Counted from the first letter of the stretch, positions 1 to 11,584 are shown. The stretch: DNA of 64,000 nt from Xenopus tropicalis (GCF_000004195.4 NC_030685.2:58280048-58344047), one strand, 5' to 3'. Program-made: numbers and translations. Notes: a model not told the origin generated them from the sequence alone.

Positions 1-150
1 AGGGCTCAATGGCACTCTGCAGCTCCAACCCGGCCCAAGGAAAGTCTCTCATAGGGCTCAATGGCACTCTGCAGCTCCAACCTGGCCCAAGGAAAGTCTC
101 CCATAGGGCTCAATGGCACTCTGCAGCTCCAACCTGGCCCAAGGAAAGTC
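1..150. repeat. 52-bp minisatellite, about 2.9 copies, cut by the window edge
   Basis: Three near-identical units start at 1, 53 and 105. Each begins AGGGCTCAATGGCACTCTG and contains CCAACCYGGCCCAAGGAAAG. Units differ by only one or two bases, so the expansion is recent. The array may continue left of the window. No coding role is visible. Confidence 0.9.
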
Positions 151-159
151 ACGATACTG

Positions 160-335
160 AAGCTTGAATGAATCCGAAACTTTCGTACTCAGTGCAACAA
201 TATGATTTTTTCGCGATGAAAAAGTTGAGGAAAATATGAAAAAGTTTCTACGGCGACGGAAAAGTCACAAAAATACCGATCATTAAGAAAAAAACACATT
301 CGGACCATTCGTGGATTAGTAAATGTGCCCCTAAA
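160..335. mobile_element. MITE fragment with one GGGGCACATTTAC end
   Basis: On the minus strand, from about 332 down, the sequence begins TTAGGGGCACATTTACTAA and runs into an AT-rich body with ATTCG- and CGGAC-like boxes. This is the look of a dispersed Xenopus MITE terminus. The opposite end is not found before the minisatellite, so this is a half copy. The family assignment is from memory of the terminus. Confidence 0.45.
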
Positions 336-1606
336 ACTGTAACCACACAGCAGAATAGTTTCCTGGCTGAAGGGGTCAGTGACAGATGGAAAGAAGCAGA
401 ATAGCAAGGCAAATAATTAAAGAACTTAAAATGAAGATGAAATACAAAGCTGCTAAGAATACGGCATTCTATAATATACTAAAACTTAATTTTAAGGTGA
501 ACTAACATGTTACCGTTAGTACAGGTCTGTGTGACCCTTCTAACTCCCTTTTATCATTGGAAGACAGTGTATCAAGGTGCTAATTAGTCTCAGCTAATCA
601 TGAACAAAGCTTATCTCAGTGGCTTGTGAGATGGTATGTAGGTCAATATTAGCCATTTGCAAATACACCTGTTAGTGCTGGTGCTCTAAACTAGACCCAA
701 TGGAGACGACATATTGACACAGTCTTGTAAGGTATTTGCGTATGAACATGCTCATACACTGACAAGTTGCCAGTGCCTCTATCCGGCCAGTTTCAATGAA
801 TCATGTGTCACCCATTCTAGTTCTGGGGGCCCTGGAGCTGCCACCATAAACCTAACAATTGTTCCAGGGTCCCCACAGCAGGTAGTGTCTATTGGCTTAC
901 TAGTCTTTAACCGAGTAAATTGGATACAAATACAAACTCCAACCCTAGTGCTCAAAATGCTTGATGCAACTTGCCCCCAATTTGTGTGAAATGCAAGTGC
1001 GTCCATTTTACTTACTGTGTGCAATTGTAGGGAATTCAACATGGAGCGTGGCAGAAATTAGTCTGTAAATATGGGAATAAACAATATGTTATGGATAAAT
1101 GTCATGTTGATTTGCATCTGAGAGGTACTTGTGTTCATAAATTATACCTATACGGTATTTATTTGCCTAAAAATTATTAATCATTTCACCGAGGATTTGA
1201 CTTGTGTCTCAGGCTGGTACAATTTGCTTGGAGAATCTATACATGCTTTAGTGCATGCAGTCTATCTGTGCATCTTGTATAATAACTACAGATTGGTTAT
1301 TCCTATTCCAGTTATTGGCCATCAATTGGATGTCTCATATCGTTCTTATTCCAGCAAAGTATATTGTACAGGGCCACAGACTGTGCCAGTGCTACTAAAG
1401 CTGCAGTATGAAATCCACTTTCAGTCTGATTGCTGAGAGGACAGTGCTGAAACCAACACCCACAGAGACATATACCTTACTGTGCAAATGGGAAACTGCT
1501 AATAACTGATGTTTAGATTTGTAGAGGGAGAAAAAAATGGGCTGAATCCAATAATAGTTAAGTGTGAACAGAGTACGTAGAATTGTTATTGAAGGACAAT
1601 ATTGTT
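336..1606. other. AT-rich non-coding DNA, presumed vwc2l intron
   Basis: No exon, transposon terminus or long tandem repeat was recognised. The short open frames at 714-989, 779-1042 and 1131-1436 show no family motif, and they overlap on opposite strands without coding bias. Confidence 0.6.
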
Positions 1607-1614
1607 TTAGAATT

Positions 1615-2957
1615 TAGAGATGTAGCGAACTGTTCGCCGGAGAACTAATTCGCACGAAAATCGGGTGTTCGCAAGTTCGCGAACTTTTAGCGAAGTTCGC
1701 AACTTTGGGTTCGCCTTAGCTGGAGCCAAATTTTGACCTCTCACCCCAGAGCCAGCAGATACATGGCAGCCAATCAGGCAGCTCTCCCTCCTGGACCACC
1801 CCCGGACCACTCCCTTCCATATATAAACCGAAGCCGAGCAGCCATTTTACATTCTGCCTGTGTGTGCTTGATGAGTTAGCATAGGGAGAGAGCTGTGCAG
1901 GGGTTTGAGGGACAGTTTAGGTAGCTTTGCTGAGTCTGACTAGTGATCTACTTTCTACTGCTCTGTATTAGCACATAGGGAGAGAGCTGTGCAGGGGTTT
2001 GAGGGGCAGTTTAGGTAGCTTTGCTGACTAGTAATCTACTTTCTACTGCTCTGTATGTAGCTGCTGTGGGCAGCTGTCCTGCTGATCTCATCTGCTGTAA
2101 CCCAATAGTCCTTGTAAGGACTGCTTTTATTTTCTGATTACTGTTACTCTTCTTTTCATTGTGTACTGCAGCTCCGTCTGTGTGTGTTGGAGACAGGTGT
2201 GCTGCTCATAGTAGTGCACTAAGCACCAACCACACATTCACATCATTTTTTTTTTTTATTTGTGTTTTTTTACTTTGCTACTGTAATTTATAGAGCCGAG
2301 TGCTATTAGTCTAGCTGTGGGGGACTGGTGTGCTGCTCCTAGTAGTTCATCACCAGCACCAACCAGAGATCACTTTTTTTTTTATTATTCATTTTTTTTT
2401 TTTTTTAATTTAAGTTACTGTTCTTTAACGTGTCCAGTGCTGTTTGCTGTTGTTCATAGTAGTGCACCAAACACGTTACACATAGTAGTGACATTGCATT
2501 GCAATAAAATCACCTGAGCGATGTTTTTCCACCAGCAATAATATATTCCGTATCCACTACTGCGGCGTTTTGTCTTTGCGTGTGAACCGGCTGTAACCTT
2601 TACATGACTTGATTGGCATGTAGACGCCGGACGTTTTAAAGCAGTTTATTACACAAGTTTAGAAATGTAGTGTGATTTCTGCCCTTTACAGCACAAAACG
2701 CAACGCTATGTCAACAACGTATTTTTCAGAGAAATTTTTGCCCTTGATCCCCCTCCGGCATGCCACTGTCCAGGTCGTGGCACCCTTTAAACAACTTTAA
2801 AATCAGTTTTCTGGCCAGAAATGGCTTTTCTAATTTTTAAAGTTCGCCTTCCCATTGAAGTCTATGGGGTTCGCAAAGTTCGCAAAAGTTCGCACTTTTT
2901 GGCAGAAGTTCGCAAACGGGTTCGCGAACTTTTTTTGTGAGGTTCGCTACATCTCTA
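1615..2957. mobile_element. hAT-type element, 1343 bp, with perfect 8-bp target duplication
   Basis: The ends are inverted repeats beginning TAGAGATGTAGCGAAC on both strands. The element is flanked by the direct repeat TTAGAATT at 1607-1614 and 2958-2965. An 8-bp duplication with TA-G ends is diagnostic of the hAT superfamily. Both subterminal regions are packed with TTCGC/GCGAA motifs (about 1628-1720 and 2840-2950), likely transposase binding sites. The interior lacks a transposase frame, so the copy is non-autonomous. It contains a tandem duplication of about 90 bp: GGGAGAGAGCTGTGCAGGGG occurs near 1884 and again near 1978. Oligo-T tracts lie at 2247-2256 and 2372-2406. Confidence 0.9.
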
Positions 2958-2965
2958 TTAGAATT

Positions 2966-3651
2966 CATTTGTTTGGTTGCTGGACTACAAGTCCCATTAC
3001 TTTATGCATTAACCCATGTTAATATACTGGAAAATGCTGAAAGTCCAGCAACATTTGGGTGGCACAACTCTGCTATGGAAGTTATGTGTCTTTTTAAATA
3101 TGTTGTCTGTACAATGCTAATGTATTTAGCAAATTGCTGTGTATTTAATGTACGCCCTGTCATTGCCTGTCATTTGTACCCCACCTATTCACCTTATGCA
3201 AGAAGGTGAATGACAAATGGTCTGGTCTGGATTACTAGGAAGGTCTGGGTCAGAAGCAGCCTGCTTATTTCAGGCCAAATGACTATATGCAAATGATAAT
3301 CTTCTAATTACTCGTTCAGTGTTGATCCTCTAGATAAAGTTCTCGCCAATTTTCCCTTTAATGACAATGTACAAGATAGTATTGGCTAGCATGGAGCGGC
3401 ACAGACTGAGCAGGACACAAGGATACTATGCACAGTCTGATGTGATAATTAGGGAATTAGTTACACTTTGTTCTTGGGCTCTTGCTCTTGAGAAAGTGTC
3501 TCTGTATCTGTTTGTGCACCTTCTTCTATTGGGAAATATCATTGCAAGGTTAAGGAAAGTCATAGATGCAGAACTGGATACCCACAGGTGCTACTCTAGT
3601 TCTTCTAATGGACCCCTATGTACTGATACCGACTGGAGTATAATGTGTTTA
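2966..3651. other. Non-coding DNA with a small hairpin
   Basis: No gene is seen. A short inverted repeat at about 3187-3213 (ATTCACCTT, loop, AAGGTGAAT, extended by CATTTGT/ACAAATG) would fold into a hairpin. The frame at 3361-3654 has no recognisable motif. Confidence 0.5.
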
Positions 3652-3962
3652 TAGGGCTCATTTACTATGACCCTGGGCGCAAGTGCAAAATTGTGCACCT
3701 TAGTGCTTATTCAAAAAGCACCTGTGTCTGGGGTCTGTCTGCTCTCTGCACCTAGGAAATTTGCACCTAGGAAATCTGACACATACAGTGCCTCCTCCTG
3801 CCAGCCCCCGCATGAATACAGCTTTGTTCAATGCAGGTAGAGATGCATTCATGGGACCAAAATGAAGCACAGAGACCTGCACGAATTAAAGAAATTGCAG
3901 GGCAGGGTTCATTGTGGAAAAAACAAGGAGATTGGTGCCCATTTTTTGCAAATGACTCCTTA
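3652..3962. mobile_element. MITE of the GGGCTCATTTAC end type
   Basis: The left end reads TAGGGCTCATTTACTATGA. The right end, read on the minus strand, is TAAGGAGTCATTTGCAAAAA, an imperfect inverted repeat. The interior is rich in TTGCAC/GTGCAA motifs and has a short duplication (GCACCTAGGAAAT twice near 3750-3775). The superfamily is not resolved. Confidence 0.55.
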
Positions 3963-6900
3963 TACATGTGAAAAGTAGATTGAGAGCTGATAGTGTAAAA
4001 AGAACCTTGACTTTACAAGCCCCTTTATGATTTTCACCAGGTATTCAATGATAGCCAGTGTCCAAACATTGCATATTGGTCCTGGCTTTGTGCTAATAGT
4101 TTTATTGAATCCCAAAAAGCTTTAACAAAATGCAAAGCACTGTTATTAGCTCAGGAAGTGCATATCATTGATCAAAGAATAAATGTTTCATAAATCAGAA
4201 CAAAAATCTGTATATACTATAAAATAATTGCAGTAATGGGCACCTTTCTCCAGGAATTTGTCTTCATTCCTGTAATTCAGAAAGTCAGGGTGGCCTTGGT
4301 CTTTATTGACAGTAAAGCAGCCCCCACTTCTCCTACCATTGCCAGGGACGGGATTCACTTAACTCCTCAGTGCCACATTAAAGCTGGCCATACACGCACC
4401 GATAATATTGTACAAAACCTCGTTAGTGTGAACTTAATGCTAATAGGTAAACAAATAAATATTTTCTTTGTTTTTACTTTCCTGAATTAAGTACCATTTC
4501 TGGTCGGAACTGCCACTTAGGCTGATATTCTTGGACTTAGATTTTCAGGCTGCAGATTCTTTATTTGATGCTGCAGTTGAAAGGATCTATCCTTAGCTGA
4601 AGTCTCCTTTCATGCTCTTATAATACCATTCATCCTATGGCACTTCAAAAGAACGCCTGCACAGATTAATGGGGATGTATTATATGTTTCTGTTTGTTCT
4701 TGAAGTGCAGTGTTTTAGTCTAACAGAATTTCATTTACTCGGTGAGGAACAAAATAAAGCCAAACATACTTAAATGGAAGTTTTTTAGGAATCGCTAAAT
4801 AGTGACTGGGCATTAACCCTTTTAAAGGCAAAGTCTGATCTTCCAAGTTTATGCTTTGAATTAACAAGTTGGATATGGCACATCTCTGAGGTTTGTGTCC
4901 CTGTTGCCATCAACTGTTAACCTTGAAGCAGAGAATACTTTAATGCTGTGATTGACTACCCGCTGGCCTAGGTGCTATTCTAGAATTCTAATGACTGACT
5001 GCATGCAGGCTCCAGTTCAAACACATCAAAGCCAGTTTCATAGACTTACATAGGGAAAAACGTGATTACACCCCAGTGTATCATGCCTATAAAAGGAAAA
5101 TATTATTCATCGTGATCAAAGGGTTCACATTACCTATCCCACTGAATATGTTCCTTTACTCTCCTAGGAAGTAGTATGCTTTATCATTATAAATAACATG
5201 TATCTCAGTGTTTCATATTCTCACCTAAATGCTAATAAATATCCGGCGAAAGTTTAATCGACTGGAAAAAATACTAATTTTAATCCAGCACTTGTTTTAC
5301 AGATGCTGAAGGAAACCAATTTAGCTTCGCTATCAGATAAACATGGTTCATAAATATAAACCCTGTTCAAAAGCAGTGAGACATTAAATGGATTACATAT
5401 TGCCAAATGTTCTTGCATATAATAACTCTCCATTTTACACCCTGATGTTATTGTGTTTTAATCCTGATCCTCATCTTTAATAGGAACACATCAATCTAGG
5501 GCTTCTGGGTTGTTTTATATTCTGACTTTTTAGTCTTGGGGCACTTCAGTGAGTAGGGAAGCAGCTCGTTGTCACTAGAAATTGCTTTCTTGCCCATGTG
5601 TGAAGCAGCATTGTTTCAGCAGAGTGGCTATCGTGCAAGTGAGAGAAAAAACTGAGACTGAGAAATGAGAAGATACTTCTAGAGACCGCATACCGAATGT
5701 TAGATGAAAGGATATTAAAACTGAACTCCCATTAGACTAAAGCAAATAAGTCTGATTTCTAAATGTACAAATCTGCTGCTTGGTTCTCATTCTATAGCAG
5801 GCACCTAGGGCTTAAAGACTTCAATTTAATCTGTAGCCAAGAGGAGATTGTTGGTGATCAAGTGAGCGGTCATTCACATTTATTACATTACAAGCAATTT
5901 ATATGCATTTCATGGTGTGAAATCTTGAGCATTAAACACACATAACTTGTATGAATTTTGTTCTTTTCTCTTTTGTGCTTGGACTTTTGGATATTCAAGG
6001 TCACGGGGCATCTCAGTAAATCCATTTTTAAATGTACTTGTTTCCTCTCCATATCAGAAATATTTTAGGAGGAAACCTTTATTTCAAGAACTGTATGGAT
6101 GGATGTAAAATGTAAACTGCCCCTTCATGTTTTCATTTTAGGATTAGAAGCTTCATTCATTTTTACTCCAGACGGAAAGCTCAGAAATGTGCATTTGAAT
6201 TAAACCGTGTGATCATGGCCAAGCCTGTTGCCAGATTAAGTAACTGCCACATTAACTGCGACCTGAGGCTTTCCTTAGCTCTCCAAATCCAGTTTTCTGT
6301 TTAAACTGTGGCATAACACCCAAGGAGAGAAAAGAGATGCTGTTTTAAATTCCCCTCATGGTTGTGCTGACACCTCCTGGGAAGCAACTCCAAACACGCT
6401 GTACGCCTACATCAGATTTGTTGAATGTTATTTAGGTCTTTGCTGTAGAGTCTAAATTCTAAATGAAATGTGTGCTAATTCAAGCTGGCTGCTGAAGCTG
6501 GAACAGATGCAGCCCACAACAACAATGACCTTGTGAATGAGGTTATATTTGCATTCCAACAGGTCAAGATGCAGAGTTATTCCACTTCTTTTTATAACAA
6601 CAAGGCAAAGCCTGTTTCTTTCAGTTGGTTTGTGCTGCTCATTTCTGGCATGAGAATGCTGGCTTAATATTGAACCTCAGGAGAAACCCTAGTGAGGACT
6701 ATATAAGTGGGTGCAGGCTCAGAAACATTTCCTAGCTGCCTTTTCTGTGCCTTACGGTGCTTATTGGCATATTCTAGGAGCTGTTTTACTTGGAGATTAC
6801 TATGAGCAACAATATTACATTTTAAGCAAATTTATGAATGATTGGATAACACTTTGGGGGAATTTAATTTTACAGTGTGGCAATACACAGCGAAGTTGCT

Positions 6901-8139
6901 TTTCTATGGCTCTGAGTCTCTGCACCCATATTTGTACATACACTATGTAACCATTTGCTTCTGCATATCTTTTGGTGCCCTTAACAAATCCTGTTTCTAA
7001 TATTTATTCCACCGATTTAAGTTTATGTACAGCAGCGACATAAGTCCTGTGTACTGTGGTTTAACAACTTTCTTCACAGCCACGTTGTGGAAAAATTTTG
7101 CATCCACACTGCAAACTATCAGCAGCATGCGTATATGAGAGTAGGCATGTGCTGGGTTCTTCCACAGATTTTCTTGCAGATGGGCCCGGCATGGACAGAC
7201 ACCTAGCCGTCGGCCTCCTCCCTGCCTACTCTCACCTCATCACAAAGGTTCAGTATGCAAAGCCTCAGGACTCACTCAGCTGCAGGATTCTTTATTTTCC
7301 CTGCAATGGCTTCAGACAGGCTTTGCACTGAAACCATAAAAAGCAAATCCATAGGACAGCTGTACCTCCTTTGGGCAATCCATGGTACCCCTGCTGTGAT
7401 CATTTATATAGCAAATAAATCTAGTTTTTAAAAAGTCCCAAATTGGCTGAGGATAAATGCATGTGTCTCTCAACCCAAATTAATGTTCTCTTATATAAAT
7501 GTAATGCAAACTGTCCTTTGCAAATTACTCCACCCACTGTCTGCAAAAGGGAAACACATGCAAAAGAATAGAGAAACCAGCTAATGTGCAGTTGTGGATG
7601 AAGCCACTTATTGTGCAGATTTTTAAACTGAGGGGATTATTTATTAACTGAGCAAATATGCCAAAATGTAGCAAAACCCCTAGCAGGGATTTATTTGTAT
7701 TAGTCTGCCGTCTTAATCAAAGCATATAGCTGATAGTTGCCATGGGTTACTGCATGGTGCAAAGTGTTGGTCTCTCAGACTGCTGCATTTTATATACTTC
7801 AGTACCATGGACAGGTCAGAAGAAATCCCAGCAACACTTTCCAATCATTCTCATTGCACTAAAAGAGTATCCTCTATCCAAAAACTGTTTTTGTTTTGTT
7901 AGTTTGTATAATGAAAAAAAACTTGACTCCAATCAAATTTCTAATATACAATTATTAAATATTTTTCTTTCTTTAGGACTTTTAATTAGCAACATTGTTT
8001 CAGGAGTCAGAGCCAAGGGTGCACCATTCAAATGGGGGTCACTGACCCCGGCAGCAAAAAAATATTGCTCTGTGAGGCTACAATGTTATTGTTACTTTTT
8101 ACCTGTAAAGAGTAATCATGTCTCCTTGTTTTTTTTTCA
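3963..8139. other. Long repeat-poor stretch, presumed vwc2l intron
   Basis: No exon, RNA gene or complete transposon is recognised in these 4.2 kb. A short fragment with the end TAAAGCTGGCCATACACGC sits at 4379-4425 and belongs to a MITE family with full copies further right. At 8020-8110 a piece shares GGGGTCACYGACCCCGG and CTCTGTGAGGCTACAA with 32505-32560. The block 6240-6680 is non-repetitive with balanced composition and is listed as a candidate conserved element. Confidence 0.55.
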
Positions 8140-8458
8140 GAGAAACTAACTCCAACCTTGACAGTCTTTCCATATAGTTAAATCTTTCATCCCTTTTACC
8201 AGTTTAGTTGCAGTCTCTGCACTCTCTCCAGCTCATTAATATCCTTCTTAAGGACTGGAGCCCAAAACTGCACTGCATACTCAAGGTGAGGCCTTACCAG
8301 GGACCTATTAAAAGGCAAAAACTCATCCCTTTATCATACAAGACAGCACTTTATTTGCTTTAGTAGCTATGGAGTGGCACTGCCTAGAGTTACACAACTT
8401 GTTAGCCACAAAAATAAATCCACAACAGGCATTATTTGCAATGCCCAACTCCAGGTTA
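8140..8458 (-). mobile_element. CR1-type LINE fragment, C-terminal ORF2 part
   Basis: Read on the minus strand, this matches the end of CR1 ORF2 as known from birds and reptiles. It holds a degenerate coding stretch for a leucine- and arginine-poor tail around GGCCTCACCTTGAGTATGC (the conserved '[13 protein letters not shown]' region), then a '[13 protein letters not shown]'-like stretch near 8215-8265. Stops and frameshifts make it non-functional. It belongs to the same insertion as 8850-8917 and 9243-9395, now split by two later MITEs. Confidence 0.7.
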
Positions 8459-8849
8459 TTAAAGAAGAAGGAAAGGCTAAGTCACTTGGGGGTGCCAAAA
8501 TGTTAGGCACCCCCAAGTGACTTAGATCGCTTACCTTCTACCCCGGGCTGGTGCCCCTGTATGGAGAAAACAGCACCAGCCCGGGGTAGCAGCGATCGCT
8601 TCCTCCTTCCTCCCTCGCTGCGCGCGCATGAGCAGTAGAGTGAAAAGCCGAACTTTAACAGAGAAGTCGGCTTTTTCACTCTACTGCGCATGCGCCGGAC
8701 TTGGAGTCTCGGGGAAAGGAAGGCGGAAGGAGGAAGCGCTTCGCCCCAGGTGCCCCGGGCTGGTGTGGTTTTCTCCTAATAGGGGCACCAGCCCGGGGTG
8801 CCTAACATTTTAGCACCCCCAAGTGACTTAACCTTTCCTTCCCCTTTAA
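8459..8849. mobile_element. TTAA-flanked hairpin MITE (T2-like), copy 1
   Basis: TTAA at 8459-8462 and 8846-8849 borders the element. The terminal inverted repeats start TTAAAGRRGAAGGAAAGG. Just inside the left end, 8479-8523 is a perfect hairpin: AAGTCACTTGGGGGTGCC, a 9-nt loop, then its exact complement. A second large hairpin in the middle (about 8626-8698) is built from CAGTAGAGTGAAAAGC and its inverse. GC-rich CACCAGCCCGGGG boxes flank it. The element interrupts a CR1 LINE. It has no coding capacity, so it depends on a transposase made elsewhere; TTAA targets point to piggyBac-like enzymes. Confidence 0.85.
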
Positions 8850-8917
8850 TAAACAAGTTAAAAAGCAAAGGACCAAGGACTGACCCCTGCGGTACTCCGC
8901 TAACCACACTGGCCCAA
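8850..8917 (-). mobile_element. CR1-type LINE fragment, reverse transcriptase box
   Basis: The minus strand encodes SGVPQGSVLGPLLF followed by NLFI, the conserved box of CR1/Jockey-group reverse transcriptases that lies just before the catalytic FADD motif. The piece is cut on both sides by MITEs (8459-8849 and 8926-9234). The FADD region is missing, so a deletion accompanied or preceded the left insertion. Confidence 0.85.
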
Positions 8918-8925
8918 TTAGAAAA

Positions 8926-9234
8926 TAGGGATGCACCGAATCCAGGATTCGGTTCAGTATTCGGCCAGGATTCTGCCTTTTTTCGGCACAAATCCGAAGT
9001 CCTGGCCGAACTAAATCCGAATCCTAATGAGCATATGCTAATTAGGATTTGGAAGGATTAAATGTTGCCACGTGAACACGGAAGTGGAACATTTTTCACC
9101 GACATTTAACCCTTCCAAATCCTAATTGGCATATGTTAATTAGGATTTGAATTTGGTTAGGTATTCGGACAAATCCCAAGCGATGGATTTGGGGGTTCGG
9201 CCAAACCCGAAAAACTGGGTTTGGTGCATCCCTA
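8926..9234. mobile_element. hAT MITE, 309 bp, with perfect 8-bp target duplication
   Basis: The ends are TAGGGATGCACCGAATCC and its inverse (minus strand TAGGGATGCACCAAACCC). They are flanked by TTAGAAAA at 8918-8925 and 9235-9242. The body is a long imperfect fold-back with CCGAA/TTCGG boxes and the palindromic core CTAATKRGCATATGYTAATTAG. Removing the element and one duplicate rejoins the CR1 LINE, so it jumped into the LINE after the LINE was inserted. Confidence 0.92.
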
Positions 9235-9242
9235 TTAGAAAA

Positions 9243-9395
9243 TGCTTCATTTACCACAACTCTTCAGCCAGTTCTCTATCCAAGTACAAATATTATGTTC
9301 CAGGCCAATATTCTTTAATTTAATCAGTAAATTCTGTGAGGACTGCATCAAATGCAACATCTAAGTAGATCACATCCATTGCCATATCTGAATTC
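9243..9395 (-). mobile_element. CR1-type LINE fragment, upstream reverse transcriptase part
   Basis: On the minus strand this piece contains a degraded 'MDVIYLDxxxAFD' motif (catalytic block A of reverse transcriptase) around 9345-9380. It then has a 'NWLK'-like stretch near 9265, leading directly into the SGVPQGS box once the hAT MITE is removed. Several stops are present. Confidence 0.7.
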
Positions 9396-10890
9396 AGTTG
9401 CCCATTTATGACCAAACTATATACTCCTCATTTATTTGTAAAGGGATTATGCAGCCATTAACCATATCACATATTAACTTCCCTAAGTTTAACTTCTGTA
9501 AAAACTGGGCAGTGATCATTAGAGATTTCCCATCAATGAATACTCAACGGCATAATGACCTTTTGCAGTGTTATACTTTTAATTAGACTTAATGAAAAGA
9601 CATTAACTCTAAGACCTGTTTTTTTTCCATTTCAAAGCATCTCTTACTCTCTTGTGCTTAATAACTTAAGTAATTGGTAGCAGACAATTAAGCAGCTTCT
9701 GCCATCAATTTATCCATCAGTCGTTTTCATCCAGTTTCTATCAATGCAAATGTAAAATAAACAGAAATGCTTTTCCGGCGCTTTAGAATAAAATCAAACG
9801 GAGTAACTTACCTTGGACTTTATTTTGTCATTATTATGTTTCCCTATGGGTCATTTGCATCGGCGAAGAAGGAGAACATTTACTACATTGGCCCAGCATG
9901 TAGGGGTAAAAGATTATATGAACTGTATCTGATAATAAAGAACAACTTACAGAGAACACCTAACAAGGCTACTCATTATAGCTATTTCTTTTCTACATTA
10001 TGCGATTATACTGTAACAGTTCAGCCCGAAAACATATATCCCACAGGTCAGTACCTTATGGGTAAGGTCATAGGCATTTTAATTGCAGCTGTTTGCTGGA
10101 AGGTTCTAGCACTTCTCACACTTGCACATAGAGGGATAGGTATGCTACAGTGGCCCAGCATGCAGGGAATAATATAATACAGCAAAAGGGAAAGTTTTGC
10201 TCACTGTTAAATAACTTTATTAAATGGGGGTGCAATGAGGGTGTGAAAACAAAATTCATACAAAGAAATCCTCTGGACACAAATCAATATATTTAGAGCA
10301 ATTTGTGATTTAAGCTACTAAAAATTTGCTCCCCTTTAAACAAAATAGGGATTGTTTGTCCATATATATCAATATACTTCAAGCTGGTCAACTATGTCAA
10401 AGTCATCCCTGGTCTGGTCAGTCCTATGCTCACTTTCATCTGATTTATTAAGAATTCTGCTATATTTTTAGGCAATTTCTATAGGTACTAAGATTTAACT
10501 GCAACTTGCTTTCCAAGATTGAATCTCCCACATGATTAATGCAATATATGAATGAACAATCCCTGTTTTGTAGCTCCTAGCATTTCAGTTTTAGTCAGGG
10601 GATCCCTGTGGTGCCCAATAAAAAGGGCAATTATTTGGGAGTTTAACCTTGGAAGCAAGTTGCAGGTAAAACTTACTCCCTATAGAAACACCTAAATATA
10701 TAGTAGAATTCTAAATGGATCAGATGAAAATGTACAATTCTGTATAATCTTGATGTGTAGAAAACCCTTCCTCAAACAGCGAGGGCCCAACCGAAAGAGT
10801 CCTATGTAAGGCATGCTGGGAGTTACAGGGAGTCGTAACTTGCCTGGCCTATATGAAGTAGGAAGAATACTGTTACAACACGTTTAACAT
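9396..10890. other. Non-coding DNA, presumed vwc2l intron
   Basis: No exon or transposon was recognised. The longest open frame (9767-10177, 136 codons) has no domain signature and contains an imperfect duplication of a GGCCCAGCATG segment (9891 and 10152), so I treat it as chance. Confidence 0.5.
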
Positions 10891-11119
10891 AATGTTAAAG
10901 TACAAGTAAACTCCAATTTACTGGGGGGGTGCAATATGTTAGACACACCCCAATAAATCAAATAGCTTAGTAAATTGCAGCGTGGTGCTGCTCTATTTCT
11001 TTCCCAAGGCTGTGCACCTTTTGTACACCAATATCCTGATTGTCTCCCTTTGGCTTTCTCCAGCATTTCGGCTCTGCCTCTTTTCCTCACTCCCTGATGA
11101 ATATCTGATGGGGGGCTTT
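10891..11119. mobile_element. Degenerate T2-like MITE fragment
   Basis: It begins TTAAAGTACAAGTAAACTCC and has the subterminal box GGGGGGGTGCAATATGTTAG with its partial inverse CACACCCC. This resembles a decayed relative of the hairpin MITE at 8459. The right end is lost where the next T2 element starts. Confidence 0.45.
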
Positions 11120-11584
11120 TTAAAGGAGAAGGAAAGGTAAAAACTAAGTAAGCTTTATCAGAAAGGTCTATGTAAATACAGCCATAAGCACTTACAGTAA
11201 TGCTGCACTGACTTCTCTGAAAAAAGATTTGTTGTGTCTGTAATTCCTGTGCCACAGACACGCAGCTTTCTGCTCTCTGCTCTCTGCTGCTCCCCCCTCC
11301 CTCAAGAATGCTAAGATCTCCCCCCCCTTTAGGAATGTGGATCTGAGCCAATCAGCAGGAAGCTGACTCATAGTCTTACTAACTGAGCATGGACACTTGG
11401 TTTTGGTGCAGGAGCGAGGCATTATGGGAACTTTCTTTATACAGCTCAGCATTTTTTCTTCCTGTTTGGCTTCTGATTATCTAAACGATTGAAATATGGG
11501 GAGACTTAAGGGCACTATTGAGAGAACTGAAGGTATGCCTGCAGCTTGAGATTAACTCTTTATTAGCCTTTCCTTCTCCTTTAA
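11120..11584. mobile_element. T2-like MITE with TTAA ends
   Basis: TTAA lies at 11120-11123 and 11581-11584. The inverted repeat reads TTAAAGGAGAAGGAAAGG at the left and, on the minus strand, the same at the right. The overlapping minus-strand open frames here (10884-11351 and 11192-11452) are artefacts of the element. A CTCTCTGCTCTCTGCTGCTC run lies near 11270-11290. Confidence 0.8.

Noticed and set aside
8776..8991. 71-codon minus-strand frame as a single gene with a reverse transcriptase motif.
   Set aside because: Only the SGVPQGS part is LINE-derived; both ends of the frame are MITE sequence, so it is a chance fusion.
9767..10177. 136-codon plus-strand open frame.
   Set aside because: No motif, odd composition and an internal duplicated GGCCCAGCATG segment; most likely a chance frame in intronic DNA.
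10884..11452. Overlapping minus-strand open frames of 155 and 86 codons.
   Set aside because: They lie across T2-like MITE sequence and show no family signature.
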